Positions 8,076 to 16,905 of a DNA stretch of 64,000 nt are shown one piece after another. The translations under genes and the position numbers were made by a program. The notes under the pieces were generated by a model, which was given only the letters and a program-made list of their open reading frames with translations, searched no databases and was not told the DNA's origin. The stretch is taken from contig DATJOK010000126.1 in the NCBI GenBank assembly GCA_035507155.1, positions 3,931-67,930 on the forward strand, in the 5' to 3' direction. Source of the stretch: DASZHJ01 sp035507155 (GTDB lineage Bacteria; Pseudomonadota; Alphaproteobacteria; ATCC43930; CGMCC-115725). Numbering within the stretch: position 1 is the stretch's first letter; every line of letters begins with the position of its first letter.

Positions 8076-9575
8076 TCAGCGGCCCTCGTAATGCTTCTCC
8101 ACCAGTTCGTTCAGCAGCCGGACACCGAAGGCGGTGGCGCCCTTCGGCACGATCGGCGTGTCCTTCTTCGACCAGGCAGTGCCGGCGATGTCGAGATGCG
8201 CCCAGGGCACGTTGTTGACGAAGCGCTGCAGGAACTGCGCCGCGGTGATGCTGCCGGCGTCGCGGCCGCCGCCGATGTTCTTCATGTCGGCGGCGTCGCT
8301 GTCGATCTGCCGGTCATAGGCGTCGGCGAGCGGCAGGCGCCAGAGCAGCTCCTCCACCGCCTTGCCGGCGGCGGTCAGACGCTCGGCGAGCTGGTCGTTG
8401 TTGCCGAAGAGGCCGGCGTGCTCATGGCCGAGCGCGACGATGATGGCGCCGGTGAGCGTCGCCAGATTGACCATGAACTGCGGCTTGAAACGGTCCTGGC
8501 AATACCAGAGCGCGTCCGCCAGGACGAGGCGCCCTTCGGCGTCGGTATTCAGCACCTCGACGGTCTGGCCCGACATGGTCTTCACGATGTCGCCCGGACG
8601 CTGGGCATTGCCGTCGGGCATGTTCTCGACCAGGCCCACGATGCCGACCGCGTTCACCTTGGCCTTGCGGCCGGCGAGCGCCTTCATCAGGCCGATCACC
8701 ACGCCGGCGCCGGCCATGTCCCACTTCATGTCCTCCATGCCCTGGGCAGGCTTGATGGAGATGCCGCCGGTATCGAAGGTGACGCCCTTGCCGATGAAGG
8801 CGACCGGCGCCTTGTCGCGGGCGCGGGCGCCGCGGTACTGCATGACGACGAGACGCGGCGGCTTGGAGCTCCCCTGCCCGACGCCGAGCAACGCGCCCAT
8901 GCCGAGCTTCTTCATCTCCTTCTCGTCGAGGATCTCGACCTTGACCCCGACCTTCTCCAGCGTCTTCGCCTGCTGCGCCAGCGTCTCCGGATAGATGATG
9001 TTGCCGGGCTCGGAGACGAGATCGCGGGTGAAGAAGATGCCCTCGCCGATCTGCTCCAGCGGCGCGTAGGCGCGCTTGGCGCTGGTGGCGGAGCCCGTCA
9101 GCACGGTGAGCTCGGCGAGGCTCGGCTTCTGCTCCGGCTTTTGGCGGGTGCGATACTTGTCGAAGCGATAGGAACGCAGCATGGCGCCGTGCGCGAGGTT
9201 GGCGGCCGCCGCGCCGCCGTCGAGGCGGACGCCGGCGATCTTGTCCACCGCGACCGCCGCGGCGGTCGCGCCGAGCGCGTTGAGGACCGGCACGATCGCG
9301 CCGCCCAGCCGCTTCATCTGCTGCGCATTGAGCGCGGCCGGCTTGCCGAGGCCAAGCAGCAGGATGCGCTCGTAGAACAGGCCGCGCGGCGCCGGCACCG
9401 GCAGGATCTCCTCCTTCTTGCCGGTGAAGCGGCTGGCCGCCATCGCCTGGCCGATGGCGCCGTTGCTCTCGCGGTCGAGGGCTGCGGCCGTCGGCGTCAG
9501 CTTCTTGCCCTCCAGCACGCCCACCACGAGCGTGCCGGATTTCGGCAGCCGCAGATCCGCAAACGCGACCTTCAT
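8076..9575 (-). CDS. pepA: Leucyl aminopeptidase (M17 family)
   Basis: A 499-residue two-metal aminopeptidase. The metal site is complete: K263, D268, D286 and D345-E347 within the M17 signature NTDAEGRL (343-350), with the catalytic K275 and R349 also present. The N-terminal non-catalytic domain covers about residues 1-170. In E. coli the same protein is also a DNA-binding accessory factor; nothing here tests that. GGGAG precedes the ATG. holC follows on the same strand, forming a two-gene unit. Confidence 0.95.
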   Translation of the reverse strand: MKVAFADLRLPKSGTLVVGVLEGKKLTPTAAALDRESNGAIGQAMAASRFTGKKEEILPVPAPRGLFYERILLLGLGKPAALNAQQMKRLGGAIVPVLNALGATAAAVAVDKIAGVRLDGGAAAANLAHGAMLRSYRFDKYRTRQKPEQKPSLAELTVLTGSATSAKRAYAPLEQIGEGIFFTRDLVSEPGNIIYPETLAQQAKTLEKVGVKVEILDEKEMKKLGMGALLGVGQGSSKPPRLVVMQYRGARARDKAPVAFIGKGVTFDTGGISIKPAQGMEDMKWDMAGAGVVIGLMKALAGRKAKVNAVGIVGLVENMPDGNAQRPGDIVKTMSGQTVEVLNTDAEGRLVLADALWYCQDRFKPQFMVNLATLTGAIIVALGHEHAGLFGNNDQLAERLTAAGKAVEELLWRLPLADAYDRQIDSDAADMKNIGGGRDAGSITAAQFLQRFVNNVPWAHLDIAGTAWSKKDTPIVPKGATAFGVRLLNELVEKHYEGR

Positions 9576-9672
9576 GACGGATTCTCCCTGTTCACTGGCG
9601 CGGCATCGTAATGATTCGGTAAGAGATTGGCGAGAGCCGGCTGCGGGTCGGCCGGCGACATTTCCCGGCAGA

Positions 9673-10833
9673 TCAGCCGCGGGCGCGCCGGCGCCAGGTG
9701 GTGAGGCCGCTGATGGCGTAATTCCAGACCGCGCCGACCAGCGCGCCGGCGAAGCTCGCGAGCCACCAGGGCACGCTGAGCTGCTCGAACAGCAGCGTCG
9801 CGGCACCCCAATTGGCGACCGCGCCCACCGAGCAGACGATGCAGAACGACACCAGGCCTTTGAGGAAGCCCCAGCCCTTGAGGCGGAGGTCGCGATACGT
9901 CAGGAAGTTGTTGAGCACATAGTTGCCGACCATCGCCACGACGATGGCGACTGCCTGCGCCGGCCCGAACTGCAGACCGAGCACGGTGCGCATCAGCTCC
10001 AGCACGCCGATCTGGACAACGACGCCGAGGCCGCCGACCAGAGCGAAGGAGAGGAAACGGACCGGGATGTAGCGGCCGACCATCTTGTCGCCGATCAGCA
10101 TCACGTATTCCCAGACCGCGAGGCTGTCGAGCTTGCTCTCGCCGTGCTGGCGGCTGCGGAACTCGTAGGGCAGCTCCCGGAAGCGCAGCGGCCTGGGCGC
10201 CGAGGCGAAGAGATCCATCAGGATCTTGAAGCCGATGCCGGAGAGATTGCGCACCGCGCCGTCGAACGCCTCGCGGCGGACCATGAAGAAGCCGCTCATG
10301 GAATCCGCGACATCGGCCTTGAGGATGTAGCGGCTCAAGCGGGTCGCCAGGCCGCTGATGCGTACCCGGGTACTGCTCCACTCGCCGAAGCCACCGCCGG
10401 CGACGTAGCGGCTGCCGACGGCGATGTCGAGGGGCTCGCTCTTGAGGGCCTGCAGCATCTCGGGCAGCAGCTTCTCGTCATGCTGCAGGTCGGCATCCAT
10501 CACCGCGATATAAGGAGCGCCGCTCGCCAGCGCCCCCTCGATGCAGGCGGTCGACAGGCCGCGCCGGCCGATCCGGTGGATGCAGCGCACACGGGGATCG
10601 CGCGCGGCCTCCGCGCGGATGACCTCGCGGGTGCCGTCGGTCGAATCATCGTCGACGAAGATCACTTCCCAGGCGATCCCGGACAAAGCCGAGCGCAGCA
10701 GCTGGAGGAGCGGCTCGATGTTTTCGCTCTCGTTCAGCGTCGGGATCACCACCGCGAGCTCCGGAACGCCGGGCGCGAGGCCGCCCGCCGCCATCGGCGG
10801 CGCGGGCCAGGTCTCGGTCCTCAGCTGATCCAT
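9673..10833 (-). CDS. Family-2 glycosyltransferase fused to a GtrA-like membrane domain
   Basis: A 386-residue fusion. Residues 26-245 form a DPM1-like GT-A glycosyltransferase: AVVIPTLNESENIEPLL, VIFVDDDSTDGT, and the metal-binding DADLQHD. Residues 250-380 are a GtrA-like domain with four hydrophobic spans (RFLSFALVGGLGV through ASFAGALVGAVWNYAISGL). Such proteins usually transfer a sugar from a nucleotide to a polyprenyl phosphate and move it across the membrane. It lies 181 bp downstream of a large polytopic membrane protein gene on the same strand, which could be the enzyme using the lipid-linked sugar. A GTG at 10845 is a possible alternative start. Confidence 0.86.
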   Translation of the reverse strand: MDQLRTETWPAPPMAAGGLAPGVPELAVVIPTLNESENIEPLLQLLRSALSGIAWEVIFVDDDSTDGTREVIRAEAARDPRVRCIHRIGRRGLSTACIEGALASGAPYIAVMDADLQHDEKLLPEMLQALKSEPLDIAVGSRYVAGGGFGEWSSTRVRISGLATRLSRYILKADVADSMSGFFMVRREAFDGAVRNLSGIGFKILMDLFASAPRPLRFRELPYEFRSRQHGESKLDSLAVWEYVMLIGDKMVGRYIPVRFLSFALVGGLGVVVQIGVLELMRTVLGLQFGPAQAVAIVVAMVGNYVLNNFLTYRDLRLKGWGFLKGLVSFCIVCSVGAVANWGAATLLFEQLSVPWWLASFAGALVGAVWNYAISGLTTWRRRARG

Positions 10834-11014
10834 CGGCTCCGTCACGCCCGCTCGGCCCCCTGCAAGGGAATTCCCCTCCGTGGGTCTTCCCTGGCGCATC
10901 TGCCGCCCGAGTGGATACCGGTTCGGCGTCGAAAATGCGACAAAACAAATAGGTCCCACACAGTGATCCGCTTCACTGCATGCCTGCTGTAGCCCGCCGG
11001 TCGTTACTACATCG

Positions 11015-12883
11015 TCAACGGCAGAGCGGCTTCGCCGAAAGCATCGGCGTCCAGCGCGCGCTGCTCCATTGCGGATAGCGCCACGCCTGCAGGACGCGCC
11101 ACTGCTCGTCCCGGCGCTCCAGCAGCACCGGCTGGCGGGGCGGCAGCCCCTCGGCTCCTTCGGGCGTGCAGGTGATGAGCACCTTGGTAACCCCATCCGA
11201 GGCGAGATCGGCCAGCGTCGTGTCGTCGAAGCTGTCGAGGACGGTGATATCGAGCCGAGGCCAGCGCGGCGCCTCGTAGCGCAGCACGCTCTCCAGCATG
11301 GTGGCGACGCTGCCGTTGTCACCCGGCAGCACCAGGGCGAGCCGATCGCCGGAGCGCAGCAGCTCCGCGGTGTCGGTGGCGAGCGCGCGCACCAGCGGCT
11401 GCGGATTCACGAGATCGAAGCGCAGGCGCTTGATGAAGGGGATCGGTCCCAGCATCGCCAGCAGCACGGCGGCGGCGGCGGCGAGCCGGCGCCGCGACGG
11501 GCCGGGCATGCGGCCGTGCTCGCTGATCATCGCCCGCGCCGCGGTCGCGAGCGCGATCACCAGCAGCAGCGAGAGGTGGGTGCTGTAGCGGAAATAGGAG
11601 TGCGCGTTGGCGCTCATCTCCGGCGAGAAGTGCGCGACATAGGTGAAGATCAGGAAGCCGTTGTAGCCGACGAGCACGATGAGCAGGAGTGCCAGCAGCC
11701 GCGCCGGCAGGTCGAGGCCGCGCGCGATCAGACGCACCACCAGCAGCACCGCGGCAAGCTCGAGGAAGGCGAAGAACACGCCCTTCTCCAGGATCGTTTC
11801 GCCCATGCTGTGGAGCGCCTGCGGCAGCAGTTCCCATTGCCACTCGCCGAAAGGCTTGAGCTTGAGCTCGCCTCCCTGGGCGAAACTCGTCAGCACGAAC
11901 CACCGCCAGACCAGATAGAGCGCCGCCGCCGGCAGGAAGGCCGGAACATGGAGGGCCAGGGACCGGAGCCTGGTGCCGCGCGGCCCCGCGAGAGCCAGGA
12001 TGCCGATGCCGAGCGCCAGCGCGGCGACGAAGGAGACCGATTCCTGCTTGATGTTGACGAGCGCCGCCAGCACCAGGGCGAGCGCGGCGAGATCGCGCCA
12101 GGGCCGCTCGCCCGCAGCGACGCCGCCGAGGCTCCGCGCCGCGAGCCAGCCGGCAGCACCGAGACAGACGGCGACCGAGGCCTCGCCATAGGGCGCGAAG
12201 TAGATGCGCGGCACGAAGCCGGGATTGAGCACGGTCGCCAGCAGCAGCCCGAAAGCGGTGGCCCCCCAGCTCGGCGCCAGACTGTCCTCGCGGCCGAGAA
12301 ACTGCACGACGCGCGCCAGCAGCAGGCCGTAGAGCAGATGCAGCAGCACGTTGATGTGCGCCATCGCCGAGGCCGGCAGCTCCGGCAGCGCGAGCCCCGC
12401 CACATAGGCCCAGAACTGCAGATTGTAAGGCGCGCCCGGCAGGAAGGAGTGGCTCGGCGGGCCGCCATCGGTCGGCAGCATGCCGTAATCGTGCAGATAG
12501 GCCGCGTTCGGCAGCAGGTTGAGATAGGTGTCCGGCTGCGAGGGACGCGCGGTCAGCATGATGAGCCAGAGCGGCACGCTCAGCACCATCATCCGCGAAA
12601 GTGCGATCCAGTCGCCGCGCCGCGGCCTGAGACGCGGCGTTGCCAGTGTCAGCAGCGCCACCGCCTCGATCGCCGGCAGCGGCCACCACAGCGGGCCCTG
12701 ACGCAGCACGCCCCAGAAGGTGAGCACGAGGCAGAGCCCGCCCCAGCCCGCCAGCGTCTGCAGCTCCGGCGTGCCGCGGCCGAGCAGCAGCGCCCGTCCC
12801 CAGAGGAACAGCAGCAGCCCGGCGCCCCACACGGCAGCGAGGTTGGCCAGGTCGATCGGCGTAGGAATGAGGAATGGGATCAA
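11015..12883 (-). CDS. Large polytopic membrane protein, possible GT-C glycosyltransferase
   Basis: A 622-residue protein I cannot assign to a named family. About a dozen hydrophobic segments fill residues 5-470, followed by a soluble tail of about 150 residues. The first loop after the early spans (TARPSQPDTYLNLLPNAAYL) is acidic/polar and extracytoplasmic in the likely topology, as in GT-C fold sugar transferases. A GT2-GtrA gene downstream and another similar membrane protein upstream support a role in surface glycan modification, but this is inference. Start is a TTG at 12883 with no clear ribosome-binding site, so the N-terminus is uncertain. Confidence 0.55.
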   Translation of the reverse strand: MIPFLIPTPIDLANLAAVWGAGLLLFLWGRALLLGRGTPELQTLAGWGGLCLVLTFWGVLRQGPLWWPLPAIEAVALLTLATPRLRPRRGDWIALSRMMVLSVPLWLIMLTARPSQPDTYLNLLPNAAYLHDYGMLPTDGGPPSHSFLPGAPYNLQFWAYVAGLALPELPASAMAHINVLLHLLYGLLLARVVQFLGREDSLAPSWGATAFGLLLATVLNPGFVPRIYFAPYGEASVAVCLGAAGWLAARSLGGVAAGERPWRDLAALALVLAALVNIKQESVSFVAALALGIGILALAGPRGTRLRSLALHVPAFLPAAALYLVWRWFVLTSFAQGGELKLKPFGEWQWELLPQALHSMGETILEKGVFFAFLELAAVLLVVRLIARGLDLPARLLALLLIVLVGYNGFLIFTYVAHFSPEMSANAHSYFRYSTHLSLLLVIALATAARAMISEHGRMPGPSRRRLAAAAAVLLAMLGPIPFIKRLRFDLVNPQPLVRALATDTAELLRSGDRLALVLPGDNGSVATMLESVLRYEAPRWPRLDITVLDSFDDTTLADLASDGVTKVLITCTPEGAEGLPPRQPVLLERRDEQWRVLQAWRYPQWSSARWTPMLSAKPLCR

Positions 12884-13002
12884 GGGTTGGACCGCGCGAG
12901 CGCGATGCCTCGACCATTCGGGCGCAGGCCCTGGTCCCGACGAGTTCCGCTCTCCTCGAAGGCTCTAGCCGGCCCCCTTTGCGCCGTCAAGCGCGCTCCG
13001 GG

Positions 13003-14535
13003 TCAACGCCCGATCCGATAGAGCGCGAAACTCGGCTCGACGGCCACCGGCGTCAGCCCGGGCACCGGCGGCAGCGCGAAAGGACGGCGATCGAGCACCA
13101 CCAGCGCGTCGTAATCCCGAAGCGCCCGCGGCACCTCCGGCGCGGCGCCGCCCTCGACCATCAGCGCGCGCCAGAGCGCGCTCGGCTCCGCCTCCGCCGC
13201 CAGCCGCTGCGCCTCCGGGGTCAGCCTCACCGGCTGCTGGCCGCGATAGGCGAAGAGCGTCGGCACGAAAGCCTGCCGCTCGATCACTGCCATGGTGGGA
13301 AGATGCGTCGTCGGCGCCGGATCGGACGCGATGGCGCCGGCGGGATACGCCACCGCGAGCCGCCCGCCCTCGGGCACCTGCGCCAGGATTGCGAGCTCGC
13401 GGGCGTAGCCGGGCTGGGCCTGCTGCCACTGGGCGGTCACCAGCCCCATGCGGAACAGGAAGAGCGCGATCCCGGCGGTGCCGATCGCGATCACCGTCCG
13501 CCGCCGGAGCGCCGGCGCCGTCGTCGCCGAAGCGAGCAGGACCGCGATTGCCAGGGGCATCCGGTGATCGACCGCCGAGGCGGTCATGAGCTGCGTCGGC
13601 GCCAGCACGAAGGCCAGGGCGAGCAGCAGCAGCGGCAGGCGGAGCGCCGGCACCAGCACCAGGTGGCGCCGCGCATAGGCATAGATCGCGAGCAGCGCCA
13701 GGAGCACGAAGCAGGCGACGTCGATGCCGCGATGGTAGTTGTCGAAGACGCTGAAGGTGAGGTCGAGCTTGCGCACGAAGCGCCCGTAATGGATGCCGGA
13801 GACACCGCCACCCTCGCCGCCGGCGAGCAGGATCAGCAGGCCGGGCAGGAAGGGGAGAGCGGCGAGGGCCAATCGCGTCAGCACGCGACGCGCCGACCCT
13901 CCCGCAGCGCCGCGCGCGCCGCCGAGCTCGCAACCCGCGACCAGGATGCCGTAGATGGCCCAGGCCATCAGATGGCAGAAGAAGAGCGCGATGGCGAAGC
14001 CGGTGGAGACCACAAGGCGAAGCGTCAGGCTCCGCCGCTCGAGGCCGATCCAGGCGGCGAGGGCCAGGAGGGCGAGTCCCACGCCCAGCAGGTAGTTGAG
14101 GAAGCCCCAGAGCAGGACTCGGCTGTAGAGAAAGAGGAAGGCGAAGAGCGGCCAGACCGACCAGCGACCGGTCGCCGCTCGATGCAGCAGTGCGCTGCCG
14201 CCGGCGAGGAGCCCAAGGGCGATCAGGATGACCGCGCGCCCCGCCCAGCCGAGCGGCATCAGCCTGGCGAGCGGCGGCACCAGCAGATCCATGCCGAGAT
14301 TCGGCAATGCCGCCCAGCGCAGCTCGTAGTAGCGGCTGAGCGCCGCCTGCTCCGGCAGGTGGATCAGCAGGTACATGCGCGCGAGATGATTCGGATAGTC
14401 GAAGAGCGGCGGCAGCGGCGCCAGCAGCACTGGCAGCGCCGCCACCGCGAGGAGAGCGGCGAAGATCGCCCAGAACGGCGCGGCGCGGAGCCCATGCTGG
14501 GCGGCGGTCGTGGCGGCGGCGTTCCCGGCAGTCAT
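13003..14535 (-). CDS. Polytopic membrane protein, possible GT-C type, function unknown
   Basis: A 510-residue integral membrane protein with a first span at about residues 20-42, then the loop PPLFDYPNHLARMYLLIH and about nine further spans. A periplasmic-type C-terminal domain follows (from about residue 400, YPAGAIASDPAPTTHLPTMAV onward). The early aspartate-containing loop after the first span resembles the GT-C layout. It is followed 119 bp downstream by the other large membrane protein, and the two plus the GT2-GtrA gene may form one functional unit. ATG at 14535 is the only methionine near the first hydrophobic segment. It is divergent from lptF. Confidence 0.55.
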   Translation of the reverse strand: MTAGNAAATTAAQHGLRAAPFWAIFAALLAVAALPVLLAPLPPLFDYPNHLARMYLLIHLPEQAALSRYYELRWAALPNLGMDLLVPPLARLMPLGWAGRAVILIALGLLAGGSALLHRAATGRWSVWPLFAFLFLYSRVLLWGFLNYLLGVGLALLALAAWIGLERRSLTLRLVVSTGFAIALFFCHLMAWAIYGILVAGCELGGARGAAGGSARRVLTRLALAALPFLPGLLILLAGGEGGGVSGIHYGRFVRKLDLTFSVFDNYHRGIDVACFVLLALLAIYAYARRHLVLVPALRLPLLLLALAFVLAPTQLMTASAVDHRMPLAIAVLLASATTAPALRRRTVIAIGTAGIALFLFRMGLVTAQWQQAQPGYARELAILAQVPEGGRLAVAYPAGAIASDPAPTTHLPTMAVIERQAFVPTLFAYRGQQPVRLTPEAQRLAAEAEPSALWRALMVEGGAAPEVPRALRDYDALVVLDRRPFALPPVPGLTPVAVEPSFALYRIGR

Positions 14536-14654
14536 GCGATGCGACGGCTCCAGCCTGCCCGCGGCGGGCGAGCCGGCGGCGCGAACGGCGCCCGACCCTG
14601 CCCTATCAGGCGGAGCGGCGCAATTGGCGCTGGTCTGCCGCGGATTTGCGCACA

Positions 14655-14660
14655 TATAAT
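14655..14660 (+). promoter_or_regulatory. Consensus -10 box directly before lptF
   Basis: A perfect TATAAT ends only 8 nt before the lptF ATG at 14669. A transcript begun about 7 nt downstream of this box would start within 2 nt of the ATG, and the stretch between is CCGCCCCC, without any Shine-Dalgarno. The -35 region 17-18 nt upstream is weak (GGTCTG). Confidence 0.55.
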
Positions 14661-14668
14661 CCGCCCCC

Positions 14669-15790
14669 ATGAAGAGCCTGTCGCGCTACGTGCTGAAGGA
14701 GACGCTGACGCTCACCTTCGCGCTGACGCTGGTGTTCAGCGCGGCCGTGTGGCTGGTGCAGTCGCTGCGCCTGATCGACCTCCTGGTCAACCGCGGGCTT
14801 TCTGTCGGAATTTTCATCGAGCTCGCGGCGCTGATCTTTCCGCGCTTCATCGAGATCGTGCTGCCGATCGCGATCTTCCTGGCGATCCTGTTCAGCTACA
14901 ACCGGCTGATCTCGGAGAGCGAGCTCATCGTGATGCGCGCGGCGGGCCTCAGCCAGACCACCCTCGCCCGGCCCGCGCTGCAGCTCGCCGGGATCGGCGC
15001 CGCCGTGCTGCTCATCCTCTCGACATACCTGATGCCGGCGGCCAACCGGGAGTTCAAGGACCTGCAGTTCGAGATCCGCAACCACTTCGCCTCGGCGCTG
15101 ATCCAGGAGGGCGTGTTCAACACGCTCTCCGATCACCTCACGGTCTACGTCCGGAGCCGCGACCGCCGTGGCGAGCTCGGCGGCCTGATCATCCACGATA
15201 CCCGCGACCCCAAGCGTCCGGTGACTCTCTTCGCCGAGCAGGGCGCGATCGTCGATACCCCGGACGGCCCCCGCATCCTGATGGCGCACGGCAGCCGCCA
15301 GCAGTTCGACGAGGATGGCCACAAGCTCGCGGTGCTGAGCTTCGAAAGCTACACGCTCGATCTCTCGAACTCCAAGGAGGTGGTCGCCGCGCGCCAGCGT
15401 CAGCCCGACGAGCGCTATCTGCACGAGCTGATCTTCGACAATGACGCGGCCTCACGCCGCGCGTTCGGATCCGGCCTCACCCTCGAGCTGCATCTGCAGC
15501 TGCTGGCGCCCTTCGCCGCCATCGTGTTCGCGCTCATTCCGCTGGTCTGCCTGCTGCCCGGCGACTTCAATCGCCGCGGCCAGGGTCGTCGCATCCTGGC
15601 GGCGATCGTCTGCGCGGTGCTGTTCCAGATCATCGACCTCGGCGTCAAGAACCTCGCCACCCGCAACATGGCGGCCGTGCCGCTGCTCTACCTCGACATG
15701 CTGCTGCCGATCGCAGTCGGCAGCTGGCTGCTGATGCGCGACGGGCGCTGGCCGTGGCTGCCGCGCGTCGCGCCCGCGGCGAGCGCGTGA
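14669..15790 (+). CDS. lptF: LPS export ABC transporter permease LptF
   Basis: A 373-residue inner-membrane subunit of the LptB2FG transporter that extracts lipopolysaccharide for transport to the outer membrane. It shows the YjgP/YjgQ layout: three spans in residues 10-125, a periplasmic beta-jellyroll domain around residues 130-265, then three more spans to the C-terminus. LSRYVLKE at the start and LISESELIVMRAAGLSQ (the coupling helix) are typical. lptG follows 11 bp later. No Shine-Dalgarno is visible; a TATAAT lies just upstream, so the gene may be translated from a leaderless message. Confidence 0.94.
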   Translation: MKSLSRYVLKETLTLTFALTLVFSAAVWLVQSLRLIDLLVNRGLSVGIFIELAALIFPRFIEIVLPIAIFLAILFSYNRLISESELIVMRAAGLSQTTLARPALQLAGIGAAVLLILSTYLMPAANREFKDLQFEIRNHFASALIQEGVFNTLSDHLTVYVRSRDRRGELGGLIIHDTRDPKRPVTLFAEQGAIVDTPDGPRILMAHGSRQQFDEDGHKLAVLSFESYTLDLSNSKEVVAARQRQPDERYLHELIFDNDAASRRAFGSGLTLELHLQLLAPFAAIVFALIPLVCLLPGDFNRRGQGRRILAAIVCAVLFQIIDLGVKNLATRNMAAVPLLYLDMLLPIAVGSWLLMRDGRWPWLPRVAPAASA

Positions 15791-15801
15791 GGGGCGTCGC
15801 G

Positions 15802-16899
15802 ATGCCGACCTGGCGCACGCTCGCCATCTACATCGCCCGGCAGTTCCTGGTCTGGTGTTTCGGCGTCTTCGCCGCCATGGCGGTGATCGTCTTCCTGCTC
15901 GACTACGTGGAGCTGATCCGGCGCGGCGGCAGCCATCCCGGCGCCACGCTCTGGGTGCTGCTCGAGATGGCGGTGCTGAAGCAACCCTACATGGCGCAGC
16001 AGATCATGCCGTTCGCCATCCTGTTCGGCGGCATGATGGCGTTCTGGCGAATGACGCGCAGCAACGAGCTGGTGGTGGCGCGCGCGGCCGGCGTCTCCGT
16101 GTGGCAGTTCCTGGCGCCCGCGGTCGCCATGGCGCTGGTGATCGGCGTGCTGATGGTGGCGGTGTTCAGCCCGATCGCCTCGGCGATGCAGCTCAGCTAC
16201 GAGAAGCTCGAGAACCGGGTGCTGCGCGGCAGCAACGATCAGCTCTCTCTCTCGCGCTCGGGCCTGTGGCTGCGCCAGAGCGACAGCCAGGGCATGCCGT
16301 CGGTGATCCATGCCGAGCGCCTGGCGCCCGGCGGCGTCACGCTCGAGGACGTGCTGGTGCTGTTCTTCGACAAGAACGATCGCCTGATCGGCCGCATCGA
16401 CGCCAAGCAGGCGCGGCTCGAGGACGGCAAATGGCTGATCACCGGCGGCACGCGCTGGGAGCCCGGTCACGCGCAGCAGCCCTTCGCGGAGACCACCATC
16501 GAGACCAATATGACGCCGCGCAAGATCGAGGAGAGCTTCGCCTCGCCGGAAACCATGTCGTTCTGGGAGCTGCCGGGCTTCATCCGGCTGCTTGACGAGT
16601 CCGGCTTCTCGACACAGCGGCACCGCCTCTATTACGACGTGCTGCTGGCGCGGCCCTTCCTGCTGGCGGCCATGGTGCTGATCGCCGCCACCTTCAGCCT
16701 CCGCATGCATCGGCGCGGCGGCACGACGATGATGATCACCGCCGGCGTCGCCAGCGGCTTCGTGCTTTACATGCTTTCCGACGTGGTATTCGCGCTAGGG
16801 CTCTCCTCGACGATCCCGGTGACGCTGGCCGCGTGGACCCCGGCAGGGGTAAGCTGGCTCCTGGGCGCGAGCCTACTGCTGCACCTCGAGGATGGCTGA
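15802..16899 (+). CDS. lptG: LPS export ABC transporter permease LptG
   Basis: The 365-residue partner of LptF, with the same six-span plus periplasmic-domain layout. TLAIYIARQFLVW begins the first helix and MTRSNELVVARAAGVSVWQFL forms the coupling region that contacts LptB. The ATG at 15802 has GAGGGG upstream; a GTG at 15787 overlapping the lptF stop is an alternative. lptD starts 6 bp after its stop. The ATPase lptB is not in the window. Confidence 0.94.
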   Translation: MPTWRTLAIYIARQFLVWCFGVFAAMAVIVFLLDYVELIRRGGSHPGATLWVLLEMAVLKQPYMAQQIMPFAILFGGMMAFWRMTRSNELVVARAAGVSVWQFLAPAVAMALVIGVLMVAVFSPIASAMQLSYEKLENRVLRGSNDQLSLSRSGLWLRQSDSQGMPSVIHAERLAPGGVTLEDVLVLFFDKNDRLIGRIDAKQARLEDGKWLITGGTRWEPGHAQQPFAETTIETNMTPRKIEESFASPETMSFWELPGFIRLLDESGFSTQRHRLYYDVLLARPFLLAAMVLIAATFSLRMHRRGGTTMMITAGVASGFVLYMLSDVVFALGLSSTIPVTLAAWTPAGVSWLLGASLLLHLEDG

Positions 16900-16905
16900 C
16901 GGGGG

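Noticed and set aside
11069..13021. A 650-residue plus-strand frame opposite the large membrane protein
   Set aside because: The minus-strand frame encodes regularly spaced membrane helices; this one is charged low-complexity sequence with no recognisable start.
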